A stretch of 29,611 nucleotides of DNA. Origin: an uncultured Caulobacter sp. (GTDB lineage Bacteria > Pseudomonadota > Alphaproteobacteria > Caulobacterales > Caulobacteraceae). Positions 7,458 to 15,056 of the stretch are shown here, one piece after another. The stretch spans positions 1 through 29,611 of the forward strand of contig NZ_CALCDX010000052.1 of the NCBI RefSeq assembly GCF_937900395.1, in the 5' to 3' direction. Numbering within the stretch: position 1 is the first letter of the stretch; the number at the start of each line of letters is the position of its first letter. Position numbers and translations under genes: made by a program. The notes beneath the pieces are model-generated. The model did no database searches, was not told where the DNA came from, and saw only the letters and a list, made by a program, of their open reading frames with translations.

Positions 7458-10367
7458 TTAGCCGTGCGTCGCGTCCCAGTGGGCCACGGCGTCGGCGTCG
7501 CGAAGGCTAAGCTCCGGATAGCGGGGGTCGGTTCCCACCTCCGGCAGGATCCGCCACGAGCGGGCGCACTTCTGGCCTTCGGCGCGGTTGGGATCGACCG
7601 ACACGCCCTTGACCTCGTCGACGCGGAAGGCGCCGGCGTCGCCGGCGACCAGGGTCGCGGCGCTGGTGCGGAAGACTTCGGCCGCGTCCAGGCCCTCGAA
7701 GGCGGCCAGCAGGTCGGCGTCGGCGACGTGCACGACCGGCGCGGCCTCCAGCGCCGAGCCGATGCGCTTTTCGCGGCGTTCGACTTCCAGGGCGCCAGTG
7801 ACCACCGAGGTGACTTTCTCGACCTTGGCCCAGCGGGCGGCCTCGGCGTCGTTGCGCCACGCGTCCACGCGCGCCGGGATTACCCGTAGCGCCACCGGCC
7901 CCGCCTCGGGGAAGCGGGTGGTCCAGGCCTCTTCCATCGTGAAGCTGGCCAGCGGGGCCAGCCAGATGGTCAGGCGGTTGAAGACCTCGTCCAGCACCGT
8001 GCGATAGGCCCGGCGCTTGAGGGCGTCGGGGCGGTCGCAATAGAGGCTGTCGCGGCGGACGTCGAAGTACAGCGCCGACAGGTCGCCCTGGCAGAACTCG
8101 ATCAGCGGCCGGATCACATCCGAGAAGCGGTAGCTCTCATAGGCCTCGCGCACCTGGCCATCCAGCTCCCACAGGCGGTGCAGGATGTACTTCTCCAGCG
8201 GCGGGAAGTCGGCGTAGTCGGTGACCCGTTCGGCCTCGGTGAACCCGGCCAGGGCCCCCAGCAGGTAGCGCATGGTGTTGCGCAGCTTGCGATAGGCGTC
8301 GGTCGTGGTGGCCAGGATCGTCTTGCCGATCCGCTGGTCCTCCGAATAGTCGACCATGGCCGCCCACAGGCGCAGGATCTCGGCGCCGGACTCCTTGGTG
8401 ATCGCCTGCGGCTCGACCGTGTTGCCCTTGGACTTTGACATCTTCTCGCCGTTCTCGTCCATGGTGAAGCCATGGGTCAGGACGGCCTTGTAGGGCGCGC
8501 GGCCCCGAGTGCCGGAGCCTTCGAGCAGCGAGGACTGGAACCAGCCGCGGTGCTGGTCCGAGCCTTCCAGATAGAGGTCGGCCGGCCAGTGGCTGTCGGC
8601 GCGGCCCTCGATCGTGAAGGCGTGGGTGCAGCCGCTATCGAACCAAACATCGAGGATGTCGGTGATTTTCTCGTACTGAGCCGGGTCGTGCGCGCCCAGG
8701 AAGTCGGCGTCCGGACGGGTGAACCAGGCGTCGGCGCCGCCCTCGCGGATGGCCGCCAGGATGCGCGCGTTGACCTCGGGATCGTTCAGCGGGTGGCCGG
8801 TGTGCTTGTCCACGAACATGGCCAGCGGCGTGCCCCAGTTGCGCTGGCGGCTGATCAGCCAGTCCGGACGCGTCTCGACCATCGACCCGATCCGGTTGCG
8901 GCCGGCGTCGGGGTGGAAGGCGGTGTCGGCGATGGCCTGCACCGCGACCTCGCGCAGGGTCTTACCGCCCAGGCTGTCCACCGCGTGGTCCATGCGGATG
9001 AACCACTGCGGCGTGTTGCGGAAGATCACCGGGGCCTTCGAGCGCCAGCTATGCGGATAGCTGTGCTCGACGCGGCCGCGGGCCAAGAGGTTGCCGGCCT
9101 CGATCAGCTTTTCCATGACCGCGCCGTTGGCGGGCCCGAACTTGCCGACCTTCTTGCCCTCGGTCTCCAGCACCTTGAGGCCCGCGAACAGGGCCACATG
9201 CGGATAGTAGGCGCCGTCCGGATCGACGGTGTCGGGGATCTCGCGGTGGCCGTGGGCCAGCCAGACCTGATAGTCGTCGGCGCCGTGGCCCGGGGCGGTG
9301 TGGACGAAGCCGGTGCCGGCGTCGTCGGTCACGTGGTCGCCGGCCAGCATCGGCACCGCGAAGCCGTAGTGGCTGTCGAGCTCGGCCAGCGGATGGGCCA
9401 GCACCATGCCTTCGCAGTCGACGCTCTCGACCTTCTCCCAGGCCGCGACCTTGGCCGCCTTGAAGACGTCGCCGGCCAGCTTCTCGGCGATGATCAGGCG
9501 ATCGCCCGGCTTGGCCCAGGGTTCGAACTCGAGGCCTTCCTCCAGCGCCTTCACCTCGAAGACGGCGTAGGGGATGTCGGGCTTGTATGAGACCGCGCGG
9601 TTGGCCGGGATGGTCCACGGCGTGGTCGTCCAGATCACCAGCTTGGCGCCCTGGGCGGCCTCGGAGCCCTCGACCACCGGGAACTTCACCCAGATCGTCG
9701 GCGAGACGTGGTCGTGGTACTCGATCTCGGCGTCGGCCAGGGCCGTGCGCTCGACCGGGCTCCACATCACGGGCTTGGAGCCGCGATAGAGCTGGCCGGT
9801 GGCCAGGAACTTATGGAACTCGGCGACGATCGTGGCTTCGGACGAGAAGTCCATGGTGGCGTAGCGGTTCCACCAGTCGCCCAGCACGCCCAGGCGCTGG
9901 AACTCGGTCTTCTGGGCCTCGATCCACTGGCCGGCATAGGCGCGGCATTCGCGGCGGAACTCCTCGGCCGGGACCTCGTCCTTGCGGCGGCCTTGGGCGC
10001 GGAACTTCTCCTCGATCTTCCACTCGATCGGCAGGCCGTGGCAGTCCCAGCCCGGCACGTAGTCGACGTCGTAGCCGAGGGCGAAGCGGCTGCGGACCAC
10101 GAAGTCCTTCAGCGTCTTGTTCAGGGCGTGGCCGATGTGGATCGCGCCGTTGGCGTAGGGCGGGCCGTCATGCAGCACATAGAGCGGCGCGCCGTCGGCC
10201 TGGCGCTTGGCGCGCACCGCGCCGTACAGGCCCTTGTCGGAGAGGGCGGCCCAGCCCTCCAGAATTTCCGGCTCCTTCTTGGGCAGGCCCGCGCGCATCG
10301 GGAACGGGGTGTCGGGAAGGAAGACGGTCTCGCGATAGTCGCGGGCGGGCGTGGCGTCGTCGGCCAT
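7458..10367 (-). CDS. ileS: Isoleucyl-tRNA synthetase
   Basis: A 969-residue class I synthetase that charges tRNA-Ile in the cytoplasm. The ATP-binding HIGH motif is at residues 77-80 in HDGPPYANGAIHIGH, and KMSKS occurs near residue 640 in GEKMSKSKGN. The editing domain between them includes VIWTTTPWTIPANRAVSYKP and HTAPGHGADDYQVW, typical of IleRS. The anticodon-binding domain follows. The C-terminal zinc ribbon is degenerate: KCARSW is present where two CxxC pairs are expected, and the second pair is absent (PELSLRDADAV). The ATG at 10365-10367 agrees with the family start. It lies in the same-strand series ribF, ileS, lspA, bamF, separated from ribF by a repeat. Confidence 0.97.
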   Translation of the reverse strand: MADDATPARDYRETVFLPDTPFPMRAGLPKKEPEILEGWAALSDKGLYGAVRAKRQADGAPLYVLHDGPPYANGAIHIGHALNKTLKDFVVRSRFALGYDVDYVPGWDCHGLPIEWKIEEKFRAQGRRKDEVPAEEFRRECRAYAGQWIEAQKTEFQRLGVLGDWWNRYATMDFSSEATIVAEFHKFLATGQLYRGSKPVMWSPVERTALADAEIEYHDHVSPTIWVKFPVVEGSEAAQGAKLVIWTTTPWTIPANRAVSYKPDIPYAVFEVKALEEGLEFEPWAKPGDRLIIAEKLAGDVFKAAKVAAWEKVESVDCEGMVLAHPLAELDSHYGFAVPMLAGDHVTDDAGTGFVHTAPGHGADDYQVWLAHGHREIPDTVDPDGAYYPHVALFAGLKVLETEGKKVGKFGPANGAVMEKLIEAGNLLARGRVEHSYPHSWRSKAPVIFRNTPQWFIRMDHAVDSLGGKTLREVAVQAIADTAFHPDAGRNRIGSMVETRPDWLISRQRNWGTPLAMFVDKHTGHPLNDPEVNARILAAIREGGADAWFTRPDADFLGAHDPAQYEKITDILDVWFDSGCTHAFTIEGRADSHWPADLYLEGSDQHRGWFQSSLLEGSGTRGRAPYKAVLTHGFTMDENGEKMSKSKGNTVEPQAITKESGAEILRLWAAMVDYSEDQRIGKTILATTTDAYRKLRNTMRYLLGALAGFTEAERVTDYADFPPLEKYILHRLWELDGQVREAYESYRFSDVIRPLIEFCQGDLSALYFDVRRDSLYCDRPDALKRRAYRTVLDEVFNRLTIWLAPLASFTMEEAWTTRFPEAGPVALRVIPARVDAWRNDAEAARWAKVEKVTSVVTGALEVERREKRIGSALEAAPVVHVADADLLAAFEGLDAAEVFRTSAATLVAGDAGAFRVDEVKGVSVDPNRAEGQKCARSWRILPEVGTDPRYPELSLRDADAVAHWDATHG

Positions 10368-10533
10368 GGGATGGAATCCGGCTCTGGAAATTTCGGAAGA
10401 GGGCGGGAGAACCCGGCGCGCGCTGGAGGATCGTCCGGCGGCGTCACGCCGGGCGGATAATTCGCGAAATCTTCCGAACGGAACTCATGGCGTGGGGGAT
10501 AGCAGAGGGGCGGCGGCAAAGCCAGCCTGACAA

Positions 10534-10654
10534 GATGCTCCCCCGCGATGCGGGGGAGCTGTCACGGAGTGACTGAGGGGGCGAGCTGGAGGTCGGCCGA
10601 GTTAGCCCCCTCCGGCCCTCTGGGCTACCTCCCCCGCGTGCGGGGGAGGAACTG
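10534..10654. repeat. Dispersed palindromic repeat family A, copy 1
   Basis: The element opens with GATG then CTCCCCCGCGATGCGGGGGAG, itself a hairpin, and closes with CTCCCCCGCGTGCGGGGGAG followed by GAACTG. Inside, TGAGGGGGCGAGC pairs roughly with TAGCCCCCTC, and GGCCCTCTGGGC gives a further stem. A second copy at 13683-13842 shares both ends and the central block. It fills the 294-base gap between ribF and ileS, together with about 165 bases upstream of ileS in which I see no clear promoter. No open frame of its own is convincing. Confidence 0.88.
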
Positions 10655-10661
10655 GCATCCC

Positions 10662-11618
10662 CTAAAACACCGGCGCCACGATCGCCCGGGCCGCCTGCTC
10701 GTCTCGGCGGATCTGCTCGATCATCAGCTCCAGGCTGTCGAACTTCAGCTCCGGCCGCAGGAAGGCGACGAGGTCGGTCTCGATGATCTGGCCGTAGAGG
10801 TCTTCGTCGAAGTCGAACAGCCAGGTCTCCAACCGGGTCTCGACGATGCCGGTGGTCGGATTGTTGCCGAGGTTGGCCACGCCCGGAACCTCGCGCCCGT
10901 CGGGCAGGCGGGTGCGGGTGGCGTAGACGCCGAGCTTGGGAACCACATAGTCCTCGACCTCGACATTGGCGGTCGGGAAGCCGAGCTGCCGGCCCAGCTG
11001 CTGGCCGCGCCGGACCACGCCCTCGATGGCGAACGGTCGGCCCAGGATGTGCGCCGCCTGGTCGGGTCGGCCATCCCGCAGAGCCTCCCGCACGGCGGTC
11101 GAGGAGAACTTCTCGCCGTCGCCGCCTTCCTTGGAAGTGTCGGAAACCGGCTCGGCCACCGAGACGGTGAAGCCGTATTCGTCGCCATAGGCCTTCATCA
11201 GCTCGGCGCTGCCGGTGCGGCCGCGGCCGAACGAGATGTCGAAACCGACGGCCACGTGCTTCACGCCCAGGCCCTCGACCAGCACCTTCTCGACGAACTC
11301 GCGGTCGCCGAAGCTGGCCATCTCGAAGTCGAACGGCAGCAGGTAGAAGAGATCCACGCCCAGCCCGCCCAGGGCGCGGGCCTGCTGGGCGTGGGTCATC
11401 AGCTTGAAGGCCGGTTCGGTCGGCCGGAACAGGCGTCGCGGATGCGGATCGAAGCTGACGACGCCCAGCGGGGTCTTGCCCGCCAGGGCGGCTTTCGCGG
11501 CCTGGGCGATCACCTGCTGGTGGCCGCGATGGACGCCGTCGAAATTGCCCAACGCCACCGAGGCGCCGCGCGCCTCGGCCGGCAGGTCCTTCCAGGCTTG
11601 GATCGTCTTCAGGGGCAT
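10662..11618 (-). CDS. ribF: Bifunctional riboflavin kinase / FAD synthetase
   Basis: RibF phosphorylates riboflavin to FMN and adenylylates FMN to FAD. The 318-residue protein has the N-terminal nucleotidyltransferase domain with VALGNFDGVHRGHQ (residues 21-34), FDPHPRRLF, and later FSSTAVREAL. The C-terminal kinase domain has GRQLGFPTANVEV, GVANLGNNPT and the ETWLFDFDEDLYG block. Length is typical. Its ATG overlaps the stop of the upstream MaoC gene by one base (TGATG), which points to translational coupling. A FAD and FMN supplier is well placed near flavoenzyme users such as etfBA, but that is only proximity. Confidence 0.96.
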   Translation of the reverse strand: MPLKTIQAWKDLPAEARGASVALGNFDGVHRGHQQVIAQAAKAALAGKTPLGVVSFDPHPRRLFRPTEPAFKLMTHAQQARALGGLGVDLFYLLPFDFEMASFGDREFVEKVLVEGLGVKHVAVGFDISFGRGRTGSAELMKAYGDEYGFTVSVAEPVSDTSKEGGDGEKFSSTAVREALRDGRPDQAAHILGRPFAIEGVVRRGQQLGRQLGFPTANVEVEDYVVPKLGVYATRTRLPDGREVPGVANLGNNPTTGIVETRLETWLFDFDEDLYGQIIETDLVAFLRPELKFDSLELMIEQIRRDEQAARAIVAPVF

Positions 11619-12040
11619 CAGGCGGCCTTGCGGGGGACCATGACCACGGCCTCGCCCTCGACCACCGGCTTGCCGTTCACGAGGCAGACGGTGGCGAAGG
11701 TGACGCGGGCCTTGGCCTCGTCGATTTCGGTGATGGTGGCGCGGGCGGTGACTTCGTCGCCGATCTTGACCGGCCGCTTGAAGCGCAGGGTCTGCGACAG
11801 ATAGATCGCGCCGGGGCCGGGCAGGGTGGTGCCCAGCACCGCCGAGATGTAGCCGGCCGACAGCATGCCGTGGGCGATGCGCTCGCCGAAGCTCGTCTTG
11901 GCCGCGTAGTCGGCGTCCAGGTGGACGGGATTGTTGTCGCCGGTGACCTCGGCGAAGGCTTCGATGTCGGCCTCGCCGACGGTGCGGACCAGCTCGGCGG
12001 ATTGGCCGACGCTCAGCTCTTCCAGAAACTTACCCTGCAT
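11618..12040 (-). CDS. MaoC-like (R)-specific enoyl-CoA hydratase
   Basis: A 140-residue single hot-dog protein. The ATG at 12038-12040 is chosen because GAGGGGAAAG precedes it closely; an upstream in-frame start has no ribosome site. The hydratase motif appears as GDNNPVHLDADYAAKTSFG followed by ERIAHGM, with the catalytic Asp and His within DNNPVH. This family hydrates trans-2-enoyl-CoA to (R)-3-hydroxyacyl-CoA, feeding polyhydroxyalkanoate synthesis or fatty-acid turnover; some members act on other thioesters, so the substrate is not certain. It is the first gene before ribF, with a one-base overlap. A small palindrome lies about 25 bases upstream. Confidence 0.9.
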   Translation of the reverse strand: MQGKFLEELSVGQSAELVRTVGEADIEAFAEVTGDNNPVHLDADYAAKTSFGERIAHGMLSAGYISAVLGTTLPGPGAIYLSQTLRFKRPVKIGDEVTARATITEIDEAKARVTFATVCLVNGKPVVEGEAVVMVPRKAA

Positions 12041-12064
12041 GACGCTTTCCCCTCGGGCTCTTAT

Positions 12065-12077
12065 TGTGCGCTGCACA
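12065..12077. promoter_or_regulatory. Short dyad upstream of the MaoC gene, possible operator
   Basis: TGTGC-gct-GCACA is a 5+5 inverted repeat in the 60-base gap between the MaoC gene start and the end of the HAD gene. The position fits a regulator site for the MaoC-ribF transcript, but the dyad is short and no regulator is identified, so chance is possible. Confidence 0.3.
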
Positions 12078-12100
12078 CAGCATAGCGTTTCGAAACCCGA

Positions 12101-12961
12101 TCACCAGACCAGATCACCGACGGCGTGCGTGGCGCCGACCTGCTCGGCTTCGAGCAGGGCCAACACAGCCTCCGGGTTCAAGCGACCGTCCGGGCCGATC
12201 GCCTTCTCGCCATGGATGCCCTTGGCGATGAACAGGCAGGCCAGCTTCTGGTCGTGGGCGCCCTTCACGTCGGTGATCACGCCGTCGCCGACGCACAGGA
12301 CGCGGTCGCGATCGACGGGACGGCCCAGCAGGCGCTCGGCCTCGGCCAATGCCAGGTCGTAGATCGCGCCGTAAGGCTTGCCGGCCATCACCACCTTGCC
12401 GCCCAGGCTCTCATAGAGGTCGGCCAGGGCGCCGGCGCAGAAGATCAGCTTGTCGCCGCGCTGCACGACGCGGTCGGGATTGGCGCAGATGAACAGCAGG
12501 CCTCGGTCGGCGGCGACATTCAGCCGGTCGCGATAGTCCTCCGGGACCTCGTTCTCGTCGTCATAGAGGCCCGAGCACAGGATGAAGTCGGCGTCCTCGC
12601 AACCGGCCAGGGTCAGGTCGAAGCCGGCCCACAGCGGCGCGTCGCGTTCGGGGCCGACCTTCCAGACCTTGGTCCCGGCGTGCGGCGCCAACAGCGCCCG
12701 CGTCGCATCGCCCGAGGTGACGAAGCCGCTCCAGGCCGAGCGGGGAACGCCCAGGCTGTCCAACTGCGCGACCACGTCGGCCGACGGGCGCGGCGAGTTG
12801 GAGATCAGCACCACCGGGCCCTTCTGCTGGCCCCATGTCGTCAGGGCCGCGCAGGCCTCCGGAAAGCTCGCCACCCCGTTGTGGATCACACCCCAGACGT
12901 CGCACAGCACCACGTCGTAGCGGTCGGAAAGGGCGCTCAGGCCAGGCGGGAAATCCATCAT
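12101..12961 (-). CDS. HAD-superfamily class IIA hydrolase (TIGR01459-like)
   Basis: A 286-residue hydrolase of the HAD class IIA type (NagD-like cap). Motif I is VVLCDVWGVIHNG, with the nucleophile Asp followed by Val-Trp-Gly where most HADs have a second Asp two residues on. Motif II is VVLISNSPRP, the lysine-bearing region includes VMAGKPYGAIYDLAL, and the metal site is VLCVGDGVITDVKGA. This matches a conserved family of alphaproteobacterial phosphatases of unknown substrate. It is on the same strand as the MaoC gene with a 60-base gap. ATGATG at the start leaves a one-codon ambiguity. Confidence 0.88.
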   Translation of the reverse strand: MMDFPPGLSALSDRYDVVLCDVWGVIHNGVASFPEACAALTTWGQQKGPVVLISNSPRPSADVVAQLDSLGVPRSAWSGFVTSGDATRALLAPHAGTKVWKVGPERDAPLWAGFDLTLAGCEDADFILCSGLYDDENEVPEDYRDRLNVAADRGLLFICANPDRVVQRGDKLIFCAGALADLYESLGGKVVMAGKPYGAIYDLALAEAERLLGRPVDRDRVLCVGDGVITDVKGAHDQKLACLFIAKGIHGEKAIGPDGRLNPEAVLALLEAEQVGATHAVGDLVW

Positions 12962-13108
12962 GCTGCGGCGGTACCGGTCGGGAGGCGGGGCGTCAATGTC
13001 GCCGGGCCCTTAGCTGTTCTCCCGCGCGCCGGAATTCAAGGCCGCGCGGCGACGCTTCCGAAGATCCGCGTTCCGTGGCTATCCTCCCGCCAACCTTGGG
13101 AGGGGCCG

Positions 13109-13675
13109 ATGACGATATTGATCCTGGGTCTTGTGGTGTTCTTAGGGATCCACTCGGTGCGGATCCTGGCCGCGCCGTTGCGCGACGCTCAGATCGCCGC
13201 CAGCGAGAAGCGCTGGAGAGGACTCTATTCGCTGATCGCGGGTCTGGGCTTCGTGCTGATCATCCTGGGCTGGATCGCCGCCCGGCCGACCGCGCCGCAG
13301 GTCTACGACCCGCCGGCCTGGGGGCGTCACGCGGCCATGGGCCTCGTCTGGATCGCGTTTGTGCTGCTGGCGGGCTCGAACGGTCCGGTCGGGCGGATCA
13401 AGGCCACGGTGCGCCACCCGATGCTGCTGGGGACCATCGCCTGGGCCAGCGGCCACCTGCTGGCCAACGGCGACCTGGCCTCGGTGGTGCTGTTCGGCGC
13501 CTTCCTGGCCTGGGCGATCCTGGACCTGATCTCGGCGGTCAACCGCAAGGAGCCCGCGCCGGTCGTGACCAAGCCGATCGCGGACGTGATCGCTGTGGCG
13601 GCCGGGACGGTGTTGTACGTGGTGTTCGTGATGTTCCTGCACCGGGTGTTGTTCGGCGTTTCGCCGATGGGGTGA
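13109..13675 (+). CDS. NnrU-like integral membrane protein
   Basis: A 188-residue hydrophobic protein with about five membrane segments. ATG at 13109 follows GGGAGGGG. Recognisable blocks are LGIHSVRILAAPLRDA, RPTAPQVYDPPAWGRHAAM, GPVGRIKATVRHPMLLGTI with its Arg-His-Pro, and AWASGHLLANGD. These mark the NnrU family, named for a gene near nitric-oxide reductase clusters; many members are in genomes without denitrification and their role is unclear. No nitric-oxide genes are nearby, so a denitrification role is not supported. It is divergent from the HAD hydrolase and convergent with the 2OG oxygenase, with a palindromic repeat at its 3' end. Confidence 0.85.
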   Translation: MTILILGLVVFLGIHSVRILAAPLRDAQIAASEKRWRGLYSLIAGLGFVLIILGWIAARPTAPQVYDPPAWGRHAAMGLVWIAFVLLAGSNGPVGRIKATVRHPMLLGTIAWASGHLLANGDLASVVLFGAFLAWAILDLISAVNRKEPAPVVTKPIADVIAVAAGTVLYVVFVMFLHRVLFGVSPMG

Positions 13676-13682
13676 GGCCTTC

Positions 13683-13842
13683 AAGATGCTCCCCCGCGAT
13701 GCGGGGGAACTGTCGCCCCCGGGTCGCGCGAAGCGCGCGCCCGAGGATAAACTCAGCGACTGAGGGGGCGAGCACGGCGTAGGCCCAGCTAGCCCCCTCC
13801 GGCCCCCTGGGCCACCTCCCCCGCATCGCGGGGGAGGAACTG
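13683..13842. repeat. Dispersed palindromic repeat family A, copy 2 (with an extra hairpin)
   Basis: It begins GATGCTCCCCCGCGATGCGG and ends CTCCCCCGCATCGCGGGGGAG followed by GAACTG, and shares with copy 1 the block GACTGAGGGGGCGAGC and TAGCCCCCTCCGGCCC. It is about 40 bases longer because of an added stem, CGGGTCGCGCG-aag-CGCGCGCCCG, in the left loop. It lies between two convergent genes and could end both transcripts. Confidence 0.88.
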
Positions 13843-13856
13843 TTCGAGCTCCCGCC

Positions 13857-14543
13857 CTACGTCGCATCGTGAAAGATCACGCCCATCGTCCGCCGCCGCC
13901 CCGACCGCACCTCGCTGACGCCATGCCGCAGCACGCGCCGATGGACGCCGCGCGTCCCTTCCGCCGGGCGTTCGCGGACCGCGAAGATCACGCCCTCGCC
14001 CTGCTTCAGCGGCACGACCTGCGGGGCCGACTGCTGGCGCGGGCGCTGCTCGACGATCACGAACTCGCCGCCCTCGAAGTCGCGGCCGGGCTCGTCCAGC
14101 AGGAACGCCGCCTGCAGCGGGAAGACGTGCTCGCCATAGAGGTCCTGGTGCAGGCAGTTGTAGTCGCCGGGGCCGTAGGTCAGCAGCAGCGGCGTCGGCC
14201 GGACCTGACCCGCCGCGTGGCAGCGGGCCAGCATGTCGTCCAGACTCTCGGGGAAGCGGCAGTCCTGGCCCAGCCGCTCGGCCCAGCGGTTGGCGACCTG
14301 GGCGAGCGGGCCATACAGCCCCTGCCGAAGCCGCTGCACGACGTCGGGCAGCGGATAGCTGAAGTACTTGTACTCGCCGCGCCCGAAGCCGTGGCGCGCC
14401 ATGACCACCCGGCTGCGGAAACCCGCGTCCTGCGGATAGAGCTCGGCGATCGCCGCGCAAGTCTCGGGCTTCAGCAGCGGCCCGGTCAGGGCCCAGCCGC
14501 GCGCGTCGAGCTCGGCGCCGATACGGGTCCAGTCGAGAGGCAT
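13857..14543 (-). CDS. 2OG-Fe(II) dioxygenase
   Basis: A 228-residue protein with the double-stranded beta-helix iron site: His132 and Asp134 in NCLHQDLYGE, and distal His207 in LRHGVSEVRSGRRR, with Arg216-218 placed to bind 2-oxoglutarate. It should couple 2-oxoglutarate decarboxylation to oxidation of a substrate in the cytoplasm (no signal peptide). The preceding gene, 11 bases away on the same strand, encodes a stand-alone Ada zinc domain, which suggests an alkylated-DNA or related repair substrate as in AlkB. The sequence is closer to the general 2OG-FeII_Oxy group than to classical AlkB, so the substrate remains open. The ATG at 14541-14543 gives the natural N-terminus MPLDWTRIGAELDARGWAL. 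Confidence 0.85.
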   Translation of the reverse strand: MPLDWTRIGAELDARGWALTGPLLKPETCAAIAELYPQDAGFRSRVVMARHGFGRGEYKYFSYPLPDVVQRLRQGLYGPLAQVANRWAERLGQDCRFPESLDDMLARCHAAGQVRPTPLLLTYGPGDYNCLHQDLYGEHVFPLQAAFLLDEPGRDFEGGEFVIVEQRPRQQSAPQVVPLKQGEGVIFAVRERPAEGTRGVHRRVLRHGVSEVRSGRRRTMGVIFHDAT

Positions 14544-14554
14544 GGAATTTGGGC

Positions 14555-14782
14555 TCACGCGGCCTCGCGGTCGGGCTTGCAGCGCAGGCAGGCGCGGAAG
14601 CCGGCGGCGCGGGCGCTTTCGCGCGTGTCGTGGAATTCGACGTTCTTGCGCAGGGGCCGGCCGGCGCAGCTGGCGACGCAATAGACGCCGGTGGTGCGGA
14701 CGGCGACGAAGAAGGCGCCGTCGGCGGCGCGATCGCGCGCCTCCCAGGCGGCCCAGCGGGCGTCTTCGGTGTCGTAGGTCAT
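14555..14782 (-). CDS. Stand-alone Ada-type zinc-binding domain protein
   Basis: Only 75 residues, corresponding to the N-terminal metal-binding domain of the Ada alkylation-response protein. The four zinc-ligand cysteines are Cys35 and Cys39 (VYCVASC) and Cys65 and Cys68 (CLRC), with the family's RTTGVYC and AGFRACLRCKPD surroundings. In Ada this domain takes a methyl group from DNA methylphosphotriesters and so switches on transcription. Here the AraC-type DNA-binding and methyltransferase domains are absent. AAAGGAG stands before the ATG. It is the first gene of a pair with the 2OG oxygenase. Whether it repairs, senses or only binds DNA cannot be told from sequence. Confidence 0.9.
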   Translation of the reverse strand: MTYDTEDARWAAWEARDRAADGAFFVAVRTTGVYCVASCAGRPLRKNVEFHDTRESARAAGFRACLRCKPDREAA

Positions 14783-14876
14783 GAGGGGCTCCTTTCGCGG
14801 GAGACCCTGCCGCCAACGCAGGGCGGCGTCATTCCGATGCTTGCGGGGGAGCTCGGGTTTGTGAGCCCGCTTAATT

Positions 14877-15019
14877 CCGCCTTCCTGGGCCTTGTGCCCA
14901 GGACCCATGCTGGCGGCGAGCTCAACGCTTGGAGTGATACGAAGCCGAAAGGCCCGGAACACCGATCCGCGCACCAACAGCGGAACGCTGGGTCCTGGGC
15001 ACAAGGCCCAGGAAGGCGG
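14877..15019. repeat. Dispersed palindromic repeat family B, copy 1 (perfect 30-bp arms)
   Basis: The left arm at 14877-14906 and the right arm at 14990-15019 are exact reverse complements over 30 bases, with an 83-base loop. Each arm also folds on itself through CCTGGGC-cttgt-GCCCAGG. The element fills most of the 274-base gap between the Ada-domain gene and tipF. It is related to the single hairpin after feoB and to the copy at 25707-25840. Confidence 0.92.
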
Positions 15020-15056
15020 CTTCAGGCGTTTAGGCCTAGTCCTGCGCGGTGCTCGC

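Noticed and set aside
13109..13675. Nitric-oxide or denitrification locus, from the NnrU family name
   Set aside because: No nor, nir or nnr genes are nearby and the family is widespread outside denitrifiers.
10534..13842. CRISPR array, suggested by repeated palindromic units
   Set aside because: There are only two copies, kilobases apart, with nested stems and no regular spacers; no cas genes are present.
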